DNA from: Rosellinia necatrix
Lineage: Eukaryota; Ascomycota; Sordariomycetes; Xylariales; Xylariaceae
Assembly (NCBI GenBank): GCA_021209875.1
Contig: JAGYVD010000001.1
Coordinates: 5,518,001 to 5,582,000, forward strand
Length of the DNA stretch: 64,000 bases
Reading direction: 5' to 3'
Below are positions 24,344 to 36,915 of this stretch, one piece after another. The notes under the pieces were generated by a model. It had not been told where the DNA came from, made no database searches, and saw nothing but the letters and a program-made list of their open reading frames with translations. The position numbers were made by a program, and so were the translations under genes. Each line of letters begins with the position of its first letter. Within the stretch, counting starts at the first letter, position 1.

Positions 24344-25220
24344 ACCCTTTCTCCCTTTTTTTTTCTTTTTTTTTCTTTTTTTTTCTTTTTTTTTTTCCAT
24401 CTTTGGGAAGGGGGAATGGGGTAAGGACTACGACTATCATTGACATACCAAAGGCGTTTTTCTATGTTTATGTTCTATTTTGTTTGTTTATTTGTTTTAT
24501 TTTGCTTTTTCTTTGCAGGGAATGGGCATACAAACGGAACGGTATACAATGCATAACACTCACTATTTTAATGTAATTTTATATAACAATATCTAGATAC
24601 AAGCGAAGATACCCGGTGCTATTGAGAATAGGTTGTAATTATTACAGTCTACGTCCTACGAATTGCCTACTTGATGATAATCCACTGCGATTATCTTCGA
24701 TTCACCAGTATTGCGAAATATGAATTGGCTCAGTCGTTGCTTCGTGTTACCCTCTCTATTCACTCCCCTAACATATAAATAGGTGGCAAACCCAGAAGTC
24801 AATTTGAATCACCCACCCTTATCCCGTCAAGCTTAGCAGAGATGCCCAGAGAAAATCACAGTTTATGGCGAAAAAAACAAAGATTATATAACAAGAAACA
24901 TTATGGGCATTTGTTTATCTCATCTAAATGCATATAACCTCTGGTTCTATCATTACCTAATAAGCCGACCATGCATAACCGTTGTATTCCCCATAACGAA
25001 ATAAACATAAGTGGGTGTAGGTTTTTCGCCCCTATCCCCGGGTATCAATTAAGGACCTTATTACATGCGTGCCGTCTCTCACATAATGCGACACCCTTCT
25101 ACGTTGGTGATGGCTACCCTCGTTTCTGTTACAAAACCAGGTTGGATGCCCGCTCCTCACCATTAACAGAAACTCGGACAGCCCTCACTCCAAGATATTT
25201 TCAAGCGCTGACGCGGATAG
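24344..25220. other. Convergent spacer with periodic T tracts
   Basis: Lies between two convergent genes. Just after the XPG-like stop codon (about 24354-24396) runs of 8-11 T are separated by single C residues at roughly 10-bp spacing. The rest is AT-rich with no gene seen. Confidence 0.65.
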
Positions 25221-27419
25221 CTAGCCAAAAACGTCATCCTCGTCGCTGTTCCATTCTGTATCTGAATCATCGGGGGCACTAAGAAAGTCATCCATGTCGT
25301 ACTGCCGTTCAGCCGGCCGCTGATTATCGACTTGGATGTCAACAACATCACAAAGCCCGTGGATGAACTCCTCACCCCGTAAGCCTGCTTCCCTAGCCGT
25401 CAACGTTCTTCCTTTGCCTCGACGAGCACCAGTATGGCCTAGTGAAAGTTCATCTTCGCTACTGTCCTCATCATCCGCATCGAATGCGGGAACATTGGGT
25501 TTGAACGACTTCAGACTTTTTCGGATGGGTATAGCCCTGCCAAGATCATGCCTACCCAGCGAAAATGTGTTACCTTCCTTAGCAGTCGGCGGAGAAGACT
25601 GGTCGGCGATTCGGGTGCTACGACGGGTCGTGGCCTGTTCAGTATTCGTTTCATCTAGGTCCTTGGGCCCCGTCTCGTTGCGTTCACGCAAAGTCTTTTG
25701 TTCCCTAATAGGGGATTCCTTCCGTTTAAAAACCCTAGACATCCGATCCGCGAGAGAGCGCCTCATCTCTTGACGTTGGCGCCACTCTATATTGAGAATA
25801 ACTTTAAATTCCAGGCGCCGAAGGTTAGGTAGCGCCTTCGCATTCTTCGTCAAACTGCTGAAAAACATCTCTGCGGCCTCTCGTGTCCAGTTCCGCATAT
25901 TAACGATCTCGATAGATTGAATTGAGCGGGGCCATGTAGGAACTTGATCCACATCGAGGAGAGTTGCATATTCTGGTTTGTTATCCACGTAGAACTCATG
26001 GTGTCGAAAGTAAGACAAGTCCACTTCCAGATGCGCAAGGTTCGGGCAGGATGACCCCAACGCCGGAAGGAAACCTAGGCTTAAGGACTGACAGTGTTTA
26101 AGAGTCAAGCGTATTAGGGAGCTTCCGTGTGATACGAGGAACATTGATAAATCTTCACTAGTAATCTCCCAGCAGTTCACCAATTCGAGATGGGCCAATG
26201 TTTTAGGAAGGCGTTCCAGTAATTCCCCGTTAGCCAAGGTGGACGATTCAATTATGAGATGTTGCAAATCGGGGAGGGCAGATATAGACATGGCAAGGTG
26301 TGCAATCGCTTGCGAATCACTATTCTTAGCTTCCTGGCTTTCACGAGCCCTGGCGGAAAACAGAGTTGTGGATGGTAGCTGGTAGTTGATATAGGCCAAT
26401 TTGCGCAGGCTACGAAAGCAAGGCAGGGTATGAATTTCAGGTAGAACATCAAGCGAGAGATCCTTGGGGACAAGACGAGAGTTCCACCTCCAGCTCCTCA
26501 AGATACTTGTTGGGCTCTTATCACCGGCAGAAGGATCTCCGTCCATATGAGGCCCCAGCCCATCAAGTAAATCATCTCTAGAGAACTTCCATCGCAGATG
26601 ATTGTCAAGATGTCGGTACGGGGGGTCGTCGGCAGGATGATATAGCTCCAGACATGTAAGGCGAGGAAGGTACTTGAGGACCTGCTGCAATTGCAATTGA
26701 GATCCGTTTACCTTCTTTGTGAGCACCGTGTCAACGTCTATGCGCAGAATTTCAAGCTTGGGGTGGTATCGAATCAACGTGTCCGCGGGTGGGAGTGCCA
26801 ATGTTCGGAGAAATTGCACGAATGAGGTTTGAGGAGGCTTGTTATTGTAGATTCGGTGGAACGGAGGGCATTTATATAATGCAGCTAAAGCCGGTTCGGC
26901 AGTGGCCCGACAGGTCCGGGACCCTGAAAGCAAAGCGCTCACGGCTTCGGCAAGATCGTCGATACGCGAGGCAGGATCACGAATCGGAGCGGCGATGAAC
27001 CCGAACACGCGCAACCAGACGTGATATGGAAGCATGAGCCATGGGGGAGACACCGAGGAACTGCCATATAGTATACCATCCACCACCCTCTCAGATGGGG
27101 CACGAGAGAAGGGGATAGGGACAGGCGTGCTCCCGACGGCGGATGGAAGACGCTGGCGCTTAGTCGATTTCGTGGAGTTGGAGGAGGTCGCGGGAGTCGT
27201 TGTTGTACGCTTGCGCTTCTTCTGGACGGGCCGGAGTATTCTGGTAGACGTGCGGTTATCCGTCTCTGTCGACGACGGCGCTGTGAGCGTACCAGTAGAA
27301 CTCGTGAAGTACGCCGCCGTTGCACGGGTTTCGCGGGCTGGTTGTTTGATTTTAGCCTGTCGCGACGGGACATGGCGGGTGGGCCGTCGTCGGGGAGAGC
27401 TGTCGGTGTCCTCATCCAT
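25221..27419 (-). CDS. F-box/leucine-rich-repeat-like nuclear protein
   Basis: A single open frame of about 732 codons from the ATG at 27419. An in-frame GTG at 27452 and further open sequence upstream (residues like TKRKPVVRRAG) suggest that a short 5' exon may exist, so the start is provisional. The first 120 residues are basic and Ser/Thr-rich (KKRKRTTTT, KSTKRQRLP), probably nuclear localisation. Around residues 125-175 there is an F-box-like helix region (PPWLMLPYHVWLRVFGFIA). It is followed by irregular leucine-rich repeats to about residue 560 (HPKLEILRIDVD, PRLTCLELYHP, PDLQHLIIES, KTLAHLELVNC, SLIRLTLKHC, PNLAHLEVDLS). The C-terminus is charged and ends in an acidic patch (DTEWNSDEDDVFG). 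By family it could be a substrate adaptor of an SCF ubiquitin ligase; the F-box assignment is inferred and weak, whereas the LRR assignment is firm. Confidence 0.82.
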   Translation of the reverse strand: MDEDTDSSPRRRPTRHVPSRQAKIKQPARETRATAAYFTSSTGTLTAPSSTETDNRTSTRILRPVQKKRKRTTTTPATSSNSTKSTKRQRLPSAVGSTPVPIPFSRAPSERVVDGILYGSSSVSPPWLMLPYHVWLRVFGFIAAPIRDPASRIDDLAEAVSALLSGSRTCRATAEPALAALYKCPPFHRIYNNKPPQTSFVQFLRTLALPPADTLIRYHPKLEILRIDVDTVLTKKVNGSQLQLQQVLKYLPRLTCLELYHPADDPPYRHLDNHLRWKFSRDDLLDGLGPHMDGDPSAGDKSPTSILRSWRWNSRLVPKDLSLDVLPEIHTLPCFRSLRKLAYINYQLPSTTLFSARARESQEAKNSDSQAIAHLAMSISALPDLQHLIIESSTLANGELLERLPKTLAHLELVNCWEITSEDLSMFLVSHGSSLIRLTLKHCQSLSLGFLPALGSSCPNLAHLEVDLSYFRHHEFYVDNKPEYATLLDVDQVPTWPRSIQSIEIVNMRNWTREAAEMFFSSLTKNAKALPNLRRLEFKVILNIEWRQRQEMRRSLADRMSRVFKRKESPIREQKTLRERNETGPKDLDETNTEQATTRRSTRIADQSSPPTAKEGNTFSLGRHDLGRAIPIRKSLKSFKPNVPAFDADDEDSSEDELSLGHTGARRGKGRTLTAREAGLRGEEFIHGLCDVVDIQVDNQRPAERQYDMDDFLSAPDDSDTEWNSDEDDVFG

Positions 27420-29731
27420 GCTATCATCTGAGATCGGGCCGGCCCGTCGCACAACAGGTTTGCGTTTGGTCGGGTGCGGGCCCGGCTACCGATGCCCACC
27501 GACTATGAGAGAAGGGTAGTAGGTGATGCGGGCGGCATGGGGGCCGGGTGAGATAGGAAGATGACGATGCCAAAGGGAGCAGAAATGTGTGGTACGAAGT
27601 ATGTGCTCTGCCAATGTTCACAGCATAGTTATGGTTTATAGGCAAGAGGGTTAGCTGAAACAGGCCCGAAAATAGATGAAAGAAATAAGTGCTTGTCCAC
27701 TGCAAAGGGATGTATTCTAGCTGCTTATCCTATCATCATCAGGCATCACTAGTGAGCAGCAAGCCCCACCAAATAAGCTTTCAAAGTGGATGACCAAACC
27801 GGAATGCACCGCCATTAGTCGCAACTACCTACAGTAGCAAAGTGGCCATACCACGGAGGGGCGCATTACCAAGTAGGCAGGTGAACAAGTACAGCTTATT
27901 CCTACTTGCCTCGCATCAATGCAATTGCAAATGCCCAAATACTACAAGAGTCCCGCATATATAGAATACCTACATGGGTAGATATTTCCTACAAAGGCCC
28001 ACAAAGTTCATTTCCTTACCAACAAAATATATAGTAAGATGATAGCCTGCCCTTAAAGCAACTCATCAAACTTTAAAAATAGTGTAAATTCTATATCATC
28101 ATAATTACAATAAGTTACTTTTGACTGTCCAGAGCGATTACTTACCCGTCTTGGGAGTTTAGATGTTCAAGTTAAGGTCACATCTCATTAATTAGTATAC
28201 ACACTGCCTAGGCAGGTAGTTCATTAGGCACCCAGGCAGTCAGTACAAGTCCCTACCCCTTGAGTAGATACCACATCACGTACTTAGTAGCAATACGAAT
28301 AATGCTTAGATATGCAGGTGCATTTCGAATGATACTCATTGCGTTTCTAGGAAATTTCTGTCAGTCCATGTTCAGTGCTAAAACATTTATAGCGCAGAGG
28401 TTCAAAGACTAACAAGAACGCTATGGTGCAAAGGATATCAATTCAGAGTTGCAGTTTAATCATTAAATATAAGAAACAAAACATAACAAAGCAAAACCAT
28501 TGAGCCTCACTTTATCTCTTCCGTTCACGTTTACATTTGCAATATCACGTACATGTGTATCAGCCAAGGTGGACATGTAGGTGTCTGCCTATCTACCCAA
28601 CGTACTCAGGTAAGTATGCAGATACCTGCGTACCTAGTAGTAGTAGATACCTATCTACTAGGTTAGGCAAGGACTCCATATCTAAACTTTCAACTACGAA
28701 AAGGTTGAGCATAAACTTGGCGGTTGCATGAATAACAACAGAAAGCACCAATTAAAAATTCGGAGCTGCTCAACCAAGCGGAAGGTTCATTGACGGTCAT
28801 TGGCCCCCCTTCCTTGTCTTCTCCCAATTCATCGATCAGACCCACGCTTGGCGCACGAGCCACAACAGCCATGGTGCACGACAGCTGCCAAGCCACCATA
28901 GCAGCCAATTCGACTTTTCTAATTGGCCCCAAAAGGCAACAAGAACCACTCCAGCCACGATACGTGTCAATGCGCCGGCGCCAAATGCCAAATGTCAGCC
29001 TCTCTACTCAATTTCATTGCGCAACAACGCCAACGCCGAACGCGTCCGTCTTGTCCGTCCCCGTTCATTCACTTTGAGCGAGCGCAACCCGCAACCCGCA
29101 ATCCATACCCCGTGCCCTAATTCTCCATCACACGCCCACCTTCCGACTTCAACATTCTTTTCTTCGCTCGTGTGCACCATTGACCTTCTGCATTCTCCAC
29201 ATTCTCCGCCTTTTGTCCGTCGGAACCTCCTTTATTTATATAATTCGCTCCCGGCTGCCTCCCTCACTTGTTGTTTTTGCATTTCCGCTCCAGCCTTGTC
29301 CTCTTGTCTCTTGTTCACCAGGCGACCCGGGAATTGGTTCCTAACCTAACCCAGCCGCACTCACCACACACGCCTCCTCATACACATCGTGACATCCTCG
29401 CTATCTGATCCTCACTATCTGATCCTCACCATCTGATCCTCACCATCTGCCCCTCAACACAACCATTGGCCCTCATTACTCACACCATCCACACCAACCA
29501 TCCACGCCACCCCTCGGTTTTGTTGTTGTTCGTTAGGCCAACCGCGTCGTTGCACAGCTATCTGATTATGAATCCTGGTTCTCTGTCGTAATCCATAGCA
29601 TAGTTGTTGTAGACGAGGCAGCGGTGACTGGCCGGCCTCTGTTCCCTCCCTGAATCATAGAACCCAAGCTTGTCGCCAAAGTCAGGTAGCCGCAGTCACG
29701 TGGCGCGCTGCGCCCATGTTCTCTTTCAGAT
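27420..29731. other. Intergenic between two divergent genes
   Basis: This is 2.3 kb between the LRR protein and SUZ12. The middle is AT-rich with many TAGGTA/TACCT-type motifs (including a CTGCCTAGGCAG palindrome at 28204-28215). The 800 bp before SUZ12 is CT-rich, like a long 5' leader, and carries a 14-bp tandem repeat. No gene is supported. Confidence 0.6.
29402..29456. repeat. 14-bp tandem repeat upstream of SUZ12
   Basis: Units TATCTGATCCTCAC, TATCTGATCCTCAC and CATCTGATCCTCAC, then a diverged fourth copy. The first two units contain a GATA core on the minus strand (ATCAGATA). It lies about 280-330 bp before the SUZ12 start. Confidence 0.85.
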
Positions 29732-31975
29732 ATGGCCACTGTCTCCCCTCGCAAACGCGATCAAATTCCGTTATTCCAGCGCGCTTGGAAATCCGCGTTC
29801 GACTCTCTACCGTACGGCATGGGCATCAAACTGTCCACGCCAAATGGTGACACACCTGTGAATGGTAACCACCCCTCACGGCCCTTCAAGCGGCGCCGCA
29901 TCGCCGAGGACTCTCCGGAAGCCGCCCGAGCTATGCCTGGCCGCCTCCTCTCCGAGATCCCCGATGATGTCGAGAAGGCTCTCCGTATCGAGGTCCTCTC
30001 CATCACGCGCGTAGATAGCTCGAACCCTAGGCCGGCCAATCTGCATTATGGCAACGGATCTCCGGAGAAGAAGGATATTCCCGTTATCAAAGCTCGCTGC
30101 AGGATTTTCATTTGCGAGTGGAGCGCTGACATCTGTCGGGCACTGCATTGCGATAGTCAGATATGCAATTTCAAAGTGTTCCGCGACTCCGATGATGTTT
30201 GCCGGACCGCTAGGATATATCTACCAATGCCTTTTCAGATTCCACAGGCAAAGCTTCTTATCGAGCGACAGGATGACAAGGGATTCAATTTGGATGATCA
30301 GTATCTGGTCCGGGTGGAGATAGAGTCTGCAGGTGACCCGAAATGGCCACCGATGGATCTCTTACCCAAGAGACAGGCCGACAGCGACCTCGACTCTAGC
30401 AACCCCCGCCGGTGGATTCTGTCATCGCAGATCATCTACACGTTCGAAAAGGGGAGGGCATCGGGTGATGTGAGTATACGGAGGAAGAAAGAGGACATTC
30501 CGCTCGGTATGGCAATGGACATGGACCTGCGTTGGTCGACGTGCCATGTAGCAGCCAGCTCGGCACGATTTGGGGATTCCGTCCCTCCGTCTGACGCTCA
30601 GGCCAACCACATCAACGGGGCATTGGCACCATTGACGAACGGCCATGTGAATGGCAGAAGCGATAGTGCTCCGAGTGACTGTCGAAACGCAGACACCGAA
30701 AAGAATGGGATGGTGGAGGACGAGGAGGATCACGAGGAGGCGACGACGCCGAGTCGATCACTGAGGACACGAGAAAAGCAGAATTACAATCTGAAGCTTC
30801 TAAGCGATAAAGCTCGAGGCAAAGAACGGAAAGAGAAGAAACGACGCAAACTAGCAGCAACCTTGGAGAGGAAGAGTGGCAGTGTAACTTGGGCCGTTCC
30901 TCTAATAGGAGAGGTCACGCTTGATAATTACCATTGTATACGATGCTACGCTACTCACTCGTCCATGCAGATGCTCCAAAAACACATGGAGGAACACACA
31001 GACATCATCTACACTGTTGATTCAACCAACGCCTACATCCGCATATTTCCACCCGATGATGGCGCACTACGCCCATCAAATCCAACCTTCCACAGCTTCA
31101 CGAGCCTCGAAGATCAGGAATCGGACGTAGAAGGCGATTTATCCCCGCAAAAGCTGTCGAAGAGGTTGCCACAGCAGAGGAACAAGCCGTCCCAGGTTAG
31201 CGACCCGCCCTTTCAGTCTACCAACAACTTTCAAAGTGCTAACAAAATAGTCACACATAATCAAACCACATGATAGCAAACGGTTAATCCCGCACATCAA
31301 ACAACCTCTTTATGACCGGTTAAGCAAATCACTACTGGAACCAGGCTCGCTTGTCGACCCCCCGCCTGTCGAGGACACGTGGCTTGTGCAGAAACACCGG
31401 GATATCATTCGCGATTACAGCGATGTTCACCAGGATGAAAAGGAGTACATCTTTGAATGGGACGCCTTCGTGAACAAGGACTGTGTCACTTCAGAACCCC
31501 ATCTACAAGATGTATATATCAGATTTCTCCAGGAAAAGGCCCCCTGGATTACAACCTCACAAAATCGGATAACTGAGTGGGCCAAGCACTTGAGCTATCT
31601 CAAATCAAGAGATGCTTTGACCGACAAAACTATTGCTGAGGCCTTCACAATTATGAGGCGATCAAGGTCCCAAAAGCGGCCCGAGCAACCAGAAGTTACC
31701 AAAGCCCCATCTCCAAGGTCTGCATATCGAAAATCCGTAGCAGGTTGCCCGGTATGCGGTCAGCCGGTCCGGGGGCCAGCATCCTTGATCTGCTCAAATT
31801 TAGTGAGTAATTCCACAGTTTCCAATGCAGAAGGAACTAGGGCTGACTGTTTACCTAGCATTGCAGCCATGCTATGTACCACATAGAATGCATCCGGCCC
31901 GATGCAAAGCAGCCTGTGGAGAGCCGTAACTGGCGCTGCAACAAGTGCCATGACGAGCCCAAAGCCACTACCTAA
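29732..31975 (+). CDS. SUZ12: Polycomb PRC2 subunit SUZ12 (VEFS-box protein)
   Basis: Encodes about 710 aa from exons 29732-31195, 31251-31802 and 31859-31975, with introns of 55 and 56 bp; all phases are 0. A classical C2H2 finger (C-x2-C-x12-H-x3-H, starting HCIRCYATHSS) lies near residues 400-421, and a VEFS box (PPPVEDTWLVQKHRDII, then HQDEKEYIFEWDAFV) near 525-635. These two elements together define Su(z)12, the scaffold that with EZH2-type methyltransferase and EED makes H3K27me3 in facultative heterochromatin. The last 55 residues add a Cys/His-rich finger (CPVCGQPV, ICSN, HCSHAMYHIEC, WRCNKCHDE) that resembles a PHD or RING-like zinc fold. The middle (about 250-390) is charged linker with basic patches (KERKEKKRRK). 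PRC2 is kept in many Sordariomycetes but lost in Aspergillus and yeasts, so the gene also informs on the lineage. Confidence 0.93.
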
Positions 31976-33925
31976 TTGTATTCGATTTTAGTTGGCTGCG
32001 CAACGTTGGCCATACCACTGACTCATGATTTCCGACGGGATGGCTAGATGGGGCTCATGCTTAGATTCCAACGTGATGCACAATCATGCAGAGATGGTAC
32101 ACGAAGGAACGTAGACAAAGTAATGGCGTCTGTAAATATGTATAATATCTACCGAGGTATTTTAAGGCGCAACCGCATAGAGGGCGGCGGAGCGTTGCCA
32201 GAGGGCACAAGCCCGACGAAAGCATTATCCCGCTGATTTATACCAATAACAAACGATAAAGACGATACCCTCCCCAAAACTTGACCATCATTACACCGTA
32301 CCTAGGGGCAGATGTTCTCTTAGTGCCTAGAGGAAGATCCATTACTTATTCCATACGTCCCCCTTTCCCCTCTTAATTTTATTACTATCAGGCCTACAGT
32401 TATCCTGATGTAACAGATGAAAACAGGATAATGCCACCGGACTCGTAGGCTGGGAATTTAAAGTGTATAGAACATTAGTTATTTACTCGCGAACGTATTC
32501 TGAGTCGCCTTGTGATATATCTTCCTCACAGTTTTCCTTTGTTTAGACTCTAAATGGGATTCTAGATAAGCGACGAACAAAGTGCAGAAATTGACAGGTT
32601 TAGTCCAGTATCCTGAAACCAGGGAGAGATTAATTACTGGACATGACAGTCGATTCGGCGTGGAGTTTATGACTATGGTTTGGTCAAGATATGAACAGTT
32701 TGCATATGACGTCGTGGATATATATATAATTGGCTAATCACGTAAGAGCCATTTTCGGGCTTCTCCAATGCCATTCCCAACCGTTGGACACGAAAGAAGG
32801 TACTCGATGGCCCTTCGGTTGCGCCGCGATAAATAGACCAGAATATTAGCCAAATAGAGCCGCCCCTGACTGAAGTATGTCCGACAAGGATCGCCTCCAG
32901 CTTGCGGAATCATTTAACTGCGTCAATGGAAATTGTTTTTAACTATTTGACGTGTTAATTATATGTCGTGGTGTTTTGGGAGTATGCCGTTGTCCATTAA
33001 GGTTGGGTGAAGTAATATGTTTTCCTAGACTTCCTCTACCCCGATTTTCTTCCTGGGGGGGCAGGGATCTGACTTCGAGGAGGACTGACAGCTGGGCGAC
33101 CGGGTATCTAGCAAGCAGCGTGTTGGTGGTGTACTAGTGTGGTACATAAACTAGACACCGTAGGAGAGCGCCGGGGGGTAAGCCTCAGGCGGTATTGAGC
33201 GTAGCAATGGGCTTAGTCATGGCAGTTGGCACAGAGTCGATAGAAAGATGGGCGATGTGTGGTGGTATTGCAGATTGCCAGTACTACGGTGCCATGATAG
33301 GTCTCATGTGGTGTATGTACGTTGGCTAACCCCGCACACTAACACGCACCCAATTCGGTGTCTCGCCAGGGATCGTTTGTGTTTGTCCCGATGTTGGACA
33401 ATCATGTGCCGATCTCTGCGCTCTAGATGCGAAACCCGGTTGGAACCGACTGGTTAAGGGAAGTACGAAGTACGAGTAAAGGGTCGGGAAGGTGTCATCC
33501 TGTTCTCTCGTCCGTGTACGTTCGAGCACAAATCGCGCTGTTGCTTGGCCGGCTCCGCATTTCATACAAAGAAAACAGTCTATATATTCTTCAAATACAT
33601 CAGTCACACCTTCGCATTGGAAGGTCATGATACAACATTAATTATTCGTGACAGCCATACTGAGACCAAGCCACCACAGACGCATCATTCTCCACTACGG
33701 CGGTGGGAGGCAGTAATTATAATAAGTACAACAGCTGCATTGGCAAACCACAAACGGCGAAGAATCGGCAGGTTACTTTTGGGGCGTTTTCTACCGCTGC
33801 ATAATTAGATCTCCCGACTCGTTGCTTTAAAGGCCAAAATCGAGCTCCCAAGGACGGACGACCCCTCACACGTCACGCGCACTTAATCCATAGAGCGGAG
33901 CCCGAAGCCGTAAAAAAAAAAAAAT
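31976..33925. other. Intergenic, no gene seen
   Basis: This is 1.95 kb of AT-rich spacer between two genes on the plus strand. Short frames (for example 33326-33628 minus) match nothing known to me. A poly-A tract immediately precedes the transporter start. Confidence 0.6.
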
Positions 33926-36915
33926 ATGGTGCGCACCGCAGACGACGACATCGGGATGGAACCCGCCGCTCACCGGGACACGGAAAGCGAGAAGCAGGGG
34001 CTCGAGAAGGACGTCGAGATCGCGCGGGCGGGCGGTAGTGGTGGTGGTGGTGGTGGTGGCAATGGGCCGTCTACGCACGTCGACGAAGGCATCGCTGCGC
34101 GCATTGCGGAAAATGTGGACGATTTCATGGTAAATACGATCCTCCCCCTTTTTTTGCACATATAACGGGACTGGATTGGAAAGTGATTTTGTGGGCTGAT
34201 TTTGTATGGTCATAGACGCTTGTCAATGAGGCCAATGAGGCAAATGAGAGAGAGCGCGAAAGTGAGTTTCACCCCTATTTTCCCCATATTTCCACGCTAC
34301 TTGGGAGGGTATTTCTTTATTTTGTCTGCTCGTGCAAAGGAGGCTTGGGTGTGAATACACCTCGGCTGACGCCGCCTTTTCTCTCTGTTAAAAGGGTGGG
34401 ATTAGTTGGTATTATGGATGGGACTGAAGCTCTGCAGTGACGCTTCGCCATGCCTTCAAGGTCTATCCCAAAGCTATCGGCTGGTCTATGTTGCTGTCTT
34501 CCTGTCTGATCATGGAAGGGTACCAGACAGCAGTGGTCGGATCGTGTGAGTGGACTACCTACCTATTCGATCCTCTGGTGAAAAATCACTTTTCGACACT
34601 CTAGAGGTGGACTGTGGAATAAAAACACTGATTAGTCCGCTTCGGCTGCAGATCTCGCATATCCAGCGTTTAAGGATAGATTCGGGATTATGGCGCCCAA
34701 CGGCGATATGGTCATCCCAGCGAGCTGGCAAAACGGCATCTCCGGCGCCACGAACGTTGGCGAGATCATTGGGCTACAGGTATAGACCCAAACATCCCCA
34801 ATCCATGTTCTATGCATCCTATTCACCCCCACTCATATTATTATCCTCCTAACTTTGCTCTCTATCCACGCAGATCGCCGGTCTGGTATCTGAGCGCTGG
34901 GGCTACCGCTGGACAATCCTCAGCGCGCTCATAGCCGTCACGGGGTTCATCTTCTTCCCATTCTTCGCCGGGAACCTGACAGTGTTCCTCGTCGGCGAGC
35001 TGTTCCAGGGCATGGCGTGGGGAGTCTTCCAGACCATGACAACAGCCTACGCTGCTGAAGTCTGTCCCGTGCCGCTGCGGCATTATCTCACCGCCTACGT
35101 CAACTTGTGCTGGATCATCGGACAATTCATCTCCTCGGGTGTTCTCGTTGGGCTTGTATCTCGCACGGATGTTTGGGGGTAAGCATATACCTATTCGGAG
35201 AGGTAATTCATTTTTTGTGTGGCTAATGCGGGAGGTTACGATAGATACAAGATCCCCTTCGCTATCCAATGGGTTTGGCCTATCCCCATCGCCATCGGGA
35301 CATACTTCGCCCCCGAGTCGCCTTGGTGGTGTATTAGCCATGGAAAGAAAGACAGGGCGGAGGAGTCTCTAAAGAGGCTTGCGCGCAGCTCCGGGTTTTC
35401 GCAGCGAGAAGCCGATGCAGCTCTTGCTTGTAAGTGCCCTCCACCAAAGCTCGTTTTTCCATTTCACCTTCATTTGAACCTTAGGCAAACGCTCGGAACT
35501 AATATAGAATTTTTTTTTTTTTTTTTTGTATATCTAATTCCTTGGTTGACTAGTGATGACCTACACCGACGAGATGGAAAAGCAAGCCTCGTCAGGGACG
35601 TCGTACAAGGACTGCTTCAAAGGCGTCAATCTACGGCGCACGGAGATCGTTTGTATGACATGGCTTGCGCAGACATTATCCGGCACGGCCCTCGGCGGCC
35701 TCTCCGCGTTTTTCTACCAGCAGGCCGGAATCTCGGATAGCGACTCGTTTAAGCTGAACTGGGGCAAGGACGCTATCAATTTCGTTGGGACTGTCACAAG
35801 TTGGTTCGTCCTGAACAAGATCGGGCGGAAGACACTCATGTTCAGCGGTATGAGTACTATTTTCGTACTCTTGCTGTGAGTTATTCCTTTTTCTTCTCAT
35901 TCGATCTTCTGAATTGGTTGTAAATTTCTATCACGATTTCCCCCTTTCCTTCTTATCCAGATATATGTCTCCCCACTACTTCATAGCGCCTATGTCGCTC
36001 TCATTTCCTACCTGCCTTATCCGCGACTTCTCCAAGTCAATAAATACAAGCACTATCGTGACGAAAAGTGCGACGAAACACACACATACACACACATACA
36101 CACACATACACACACATACACACACATACACACACACATACACACACACACACACACACATATACACACGCTGGGCTAACCTCACTCACTTCATAAAACA
36201 ACAGTATAATCGGGTTCCTCGGGATCCACCAGCCAACGACCATCGCCGAGGCCTGGGCGGCCGGGACCCTCGTGCTCCTGCTGAGCGCGACGGCCAACTT
36301 CTCCATCGGCCCGGTCGTGTACACGATCGTGTCGGAGATCCCGTCCACGCGCCTGCGCGCCAAGAGCATCATCCTCGCGCGCAACGCGTACAACGCCGTC
36401 AACATCGCCTTCGTCAACGTCGTCGCCTACCGCCAGGTCAGCCCCGCCGAGTGGAACTGGGGCCTCAAGTCCGGCTTCTTCTGGGCCGGCGTCAACGTCG
36501 TCTTCACCACGTACATCTTCTTCCGCCTGCGTGAGTTTTTTTTTTTTTTATGTCTCCCTTCCCCCCACCCCTTTTATTGTATTTCACTATTTACCGAAAA
36601 CCCTTTTTTTTTTACCGTACCTTTCCTCCTCCTCTTCCTCATTGCTTCTTCGCTTATACTGTTTTTTTTTTTACGGCGCTTGGAGAGAGAGAGAGAGAGG
36701 GGGGGGGAACAATTTGGAGCGATCGACTGACTGACTGACTGACTGGGTATGTGAGGGGTCTAGCCGAGACGAAAGGCCGTACATACGCCGAACTCGACAT
36801 TCTCTTCGAGAACAAGGTGCCGGCGCGCAAGTTCGCGTCCACCAAGATCGAAACGCTTGTTGCCGGGACGGAGGGTGCGCAGAAGCGACAGGCCGACGGC
36901 ATCACGGGCGAGTAA
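33926..36915 (+). CDS. MFS sugar transporter, alpha-glucoside (maltose) permease type
   Basis: Encodes about 591 aa from nine exons: 33926-34129, 34216-34261, 34438-34545, 34652-34779, 34874-35178, 35245-35429, 35554-35875, 36205-36530 and 36764-36915. The lengths total exactly 592 codons. It belongs to the sugar-porter branch of the major facilitator superfamily: 12 membrane segments, SERWGYRWTILSA at the loop 2-3 position, SPWWCISHGKKDRAEESLKRL before the central loop, NKIGRKTLMFSG at loop 8-9, and PETKGRTYAELD after TM12. The last motif with the ILFENKVPARKF tail is typical of fungal maltose/alpha-glucoside H+ symporters in the plasma membrane. The N-terminal 70 residues are soluble and contain a poly-Gly run. 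Intron 7 (329 bp) is filled by a CACACATA repeat. The substrate is inferred from family resemblance only. Confidence 0.93.
36077..36170. repeat. CACACATA microsatellite in transporter intron 7
   Basis: Tandem CACACATA units that grade into pure CA and end TATACACACG. It lies wholly within an intron. Confidence 0.9.
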
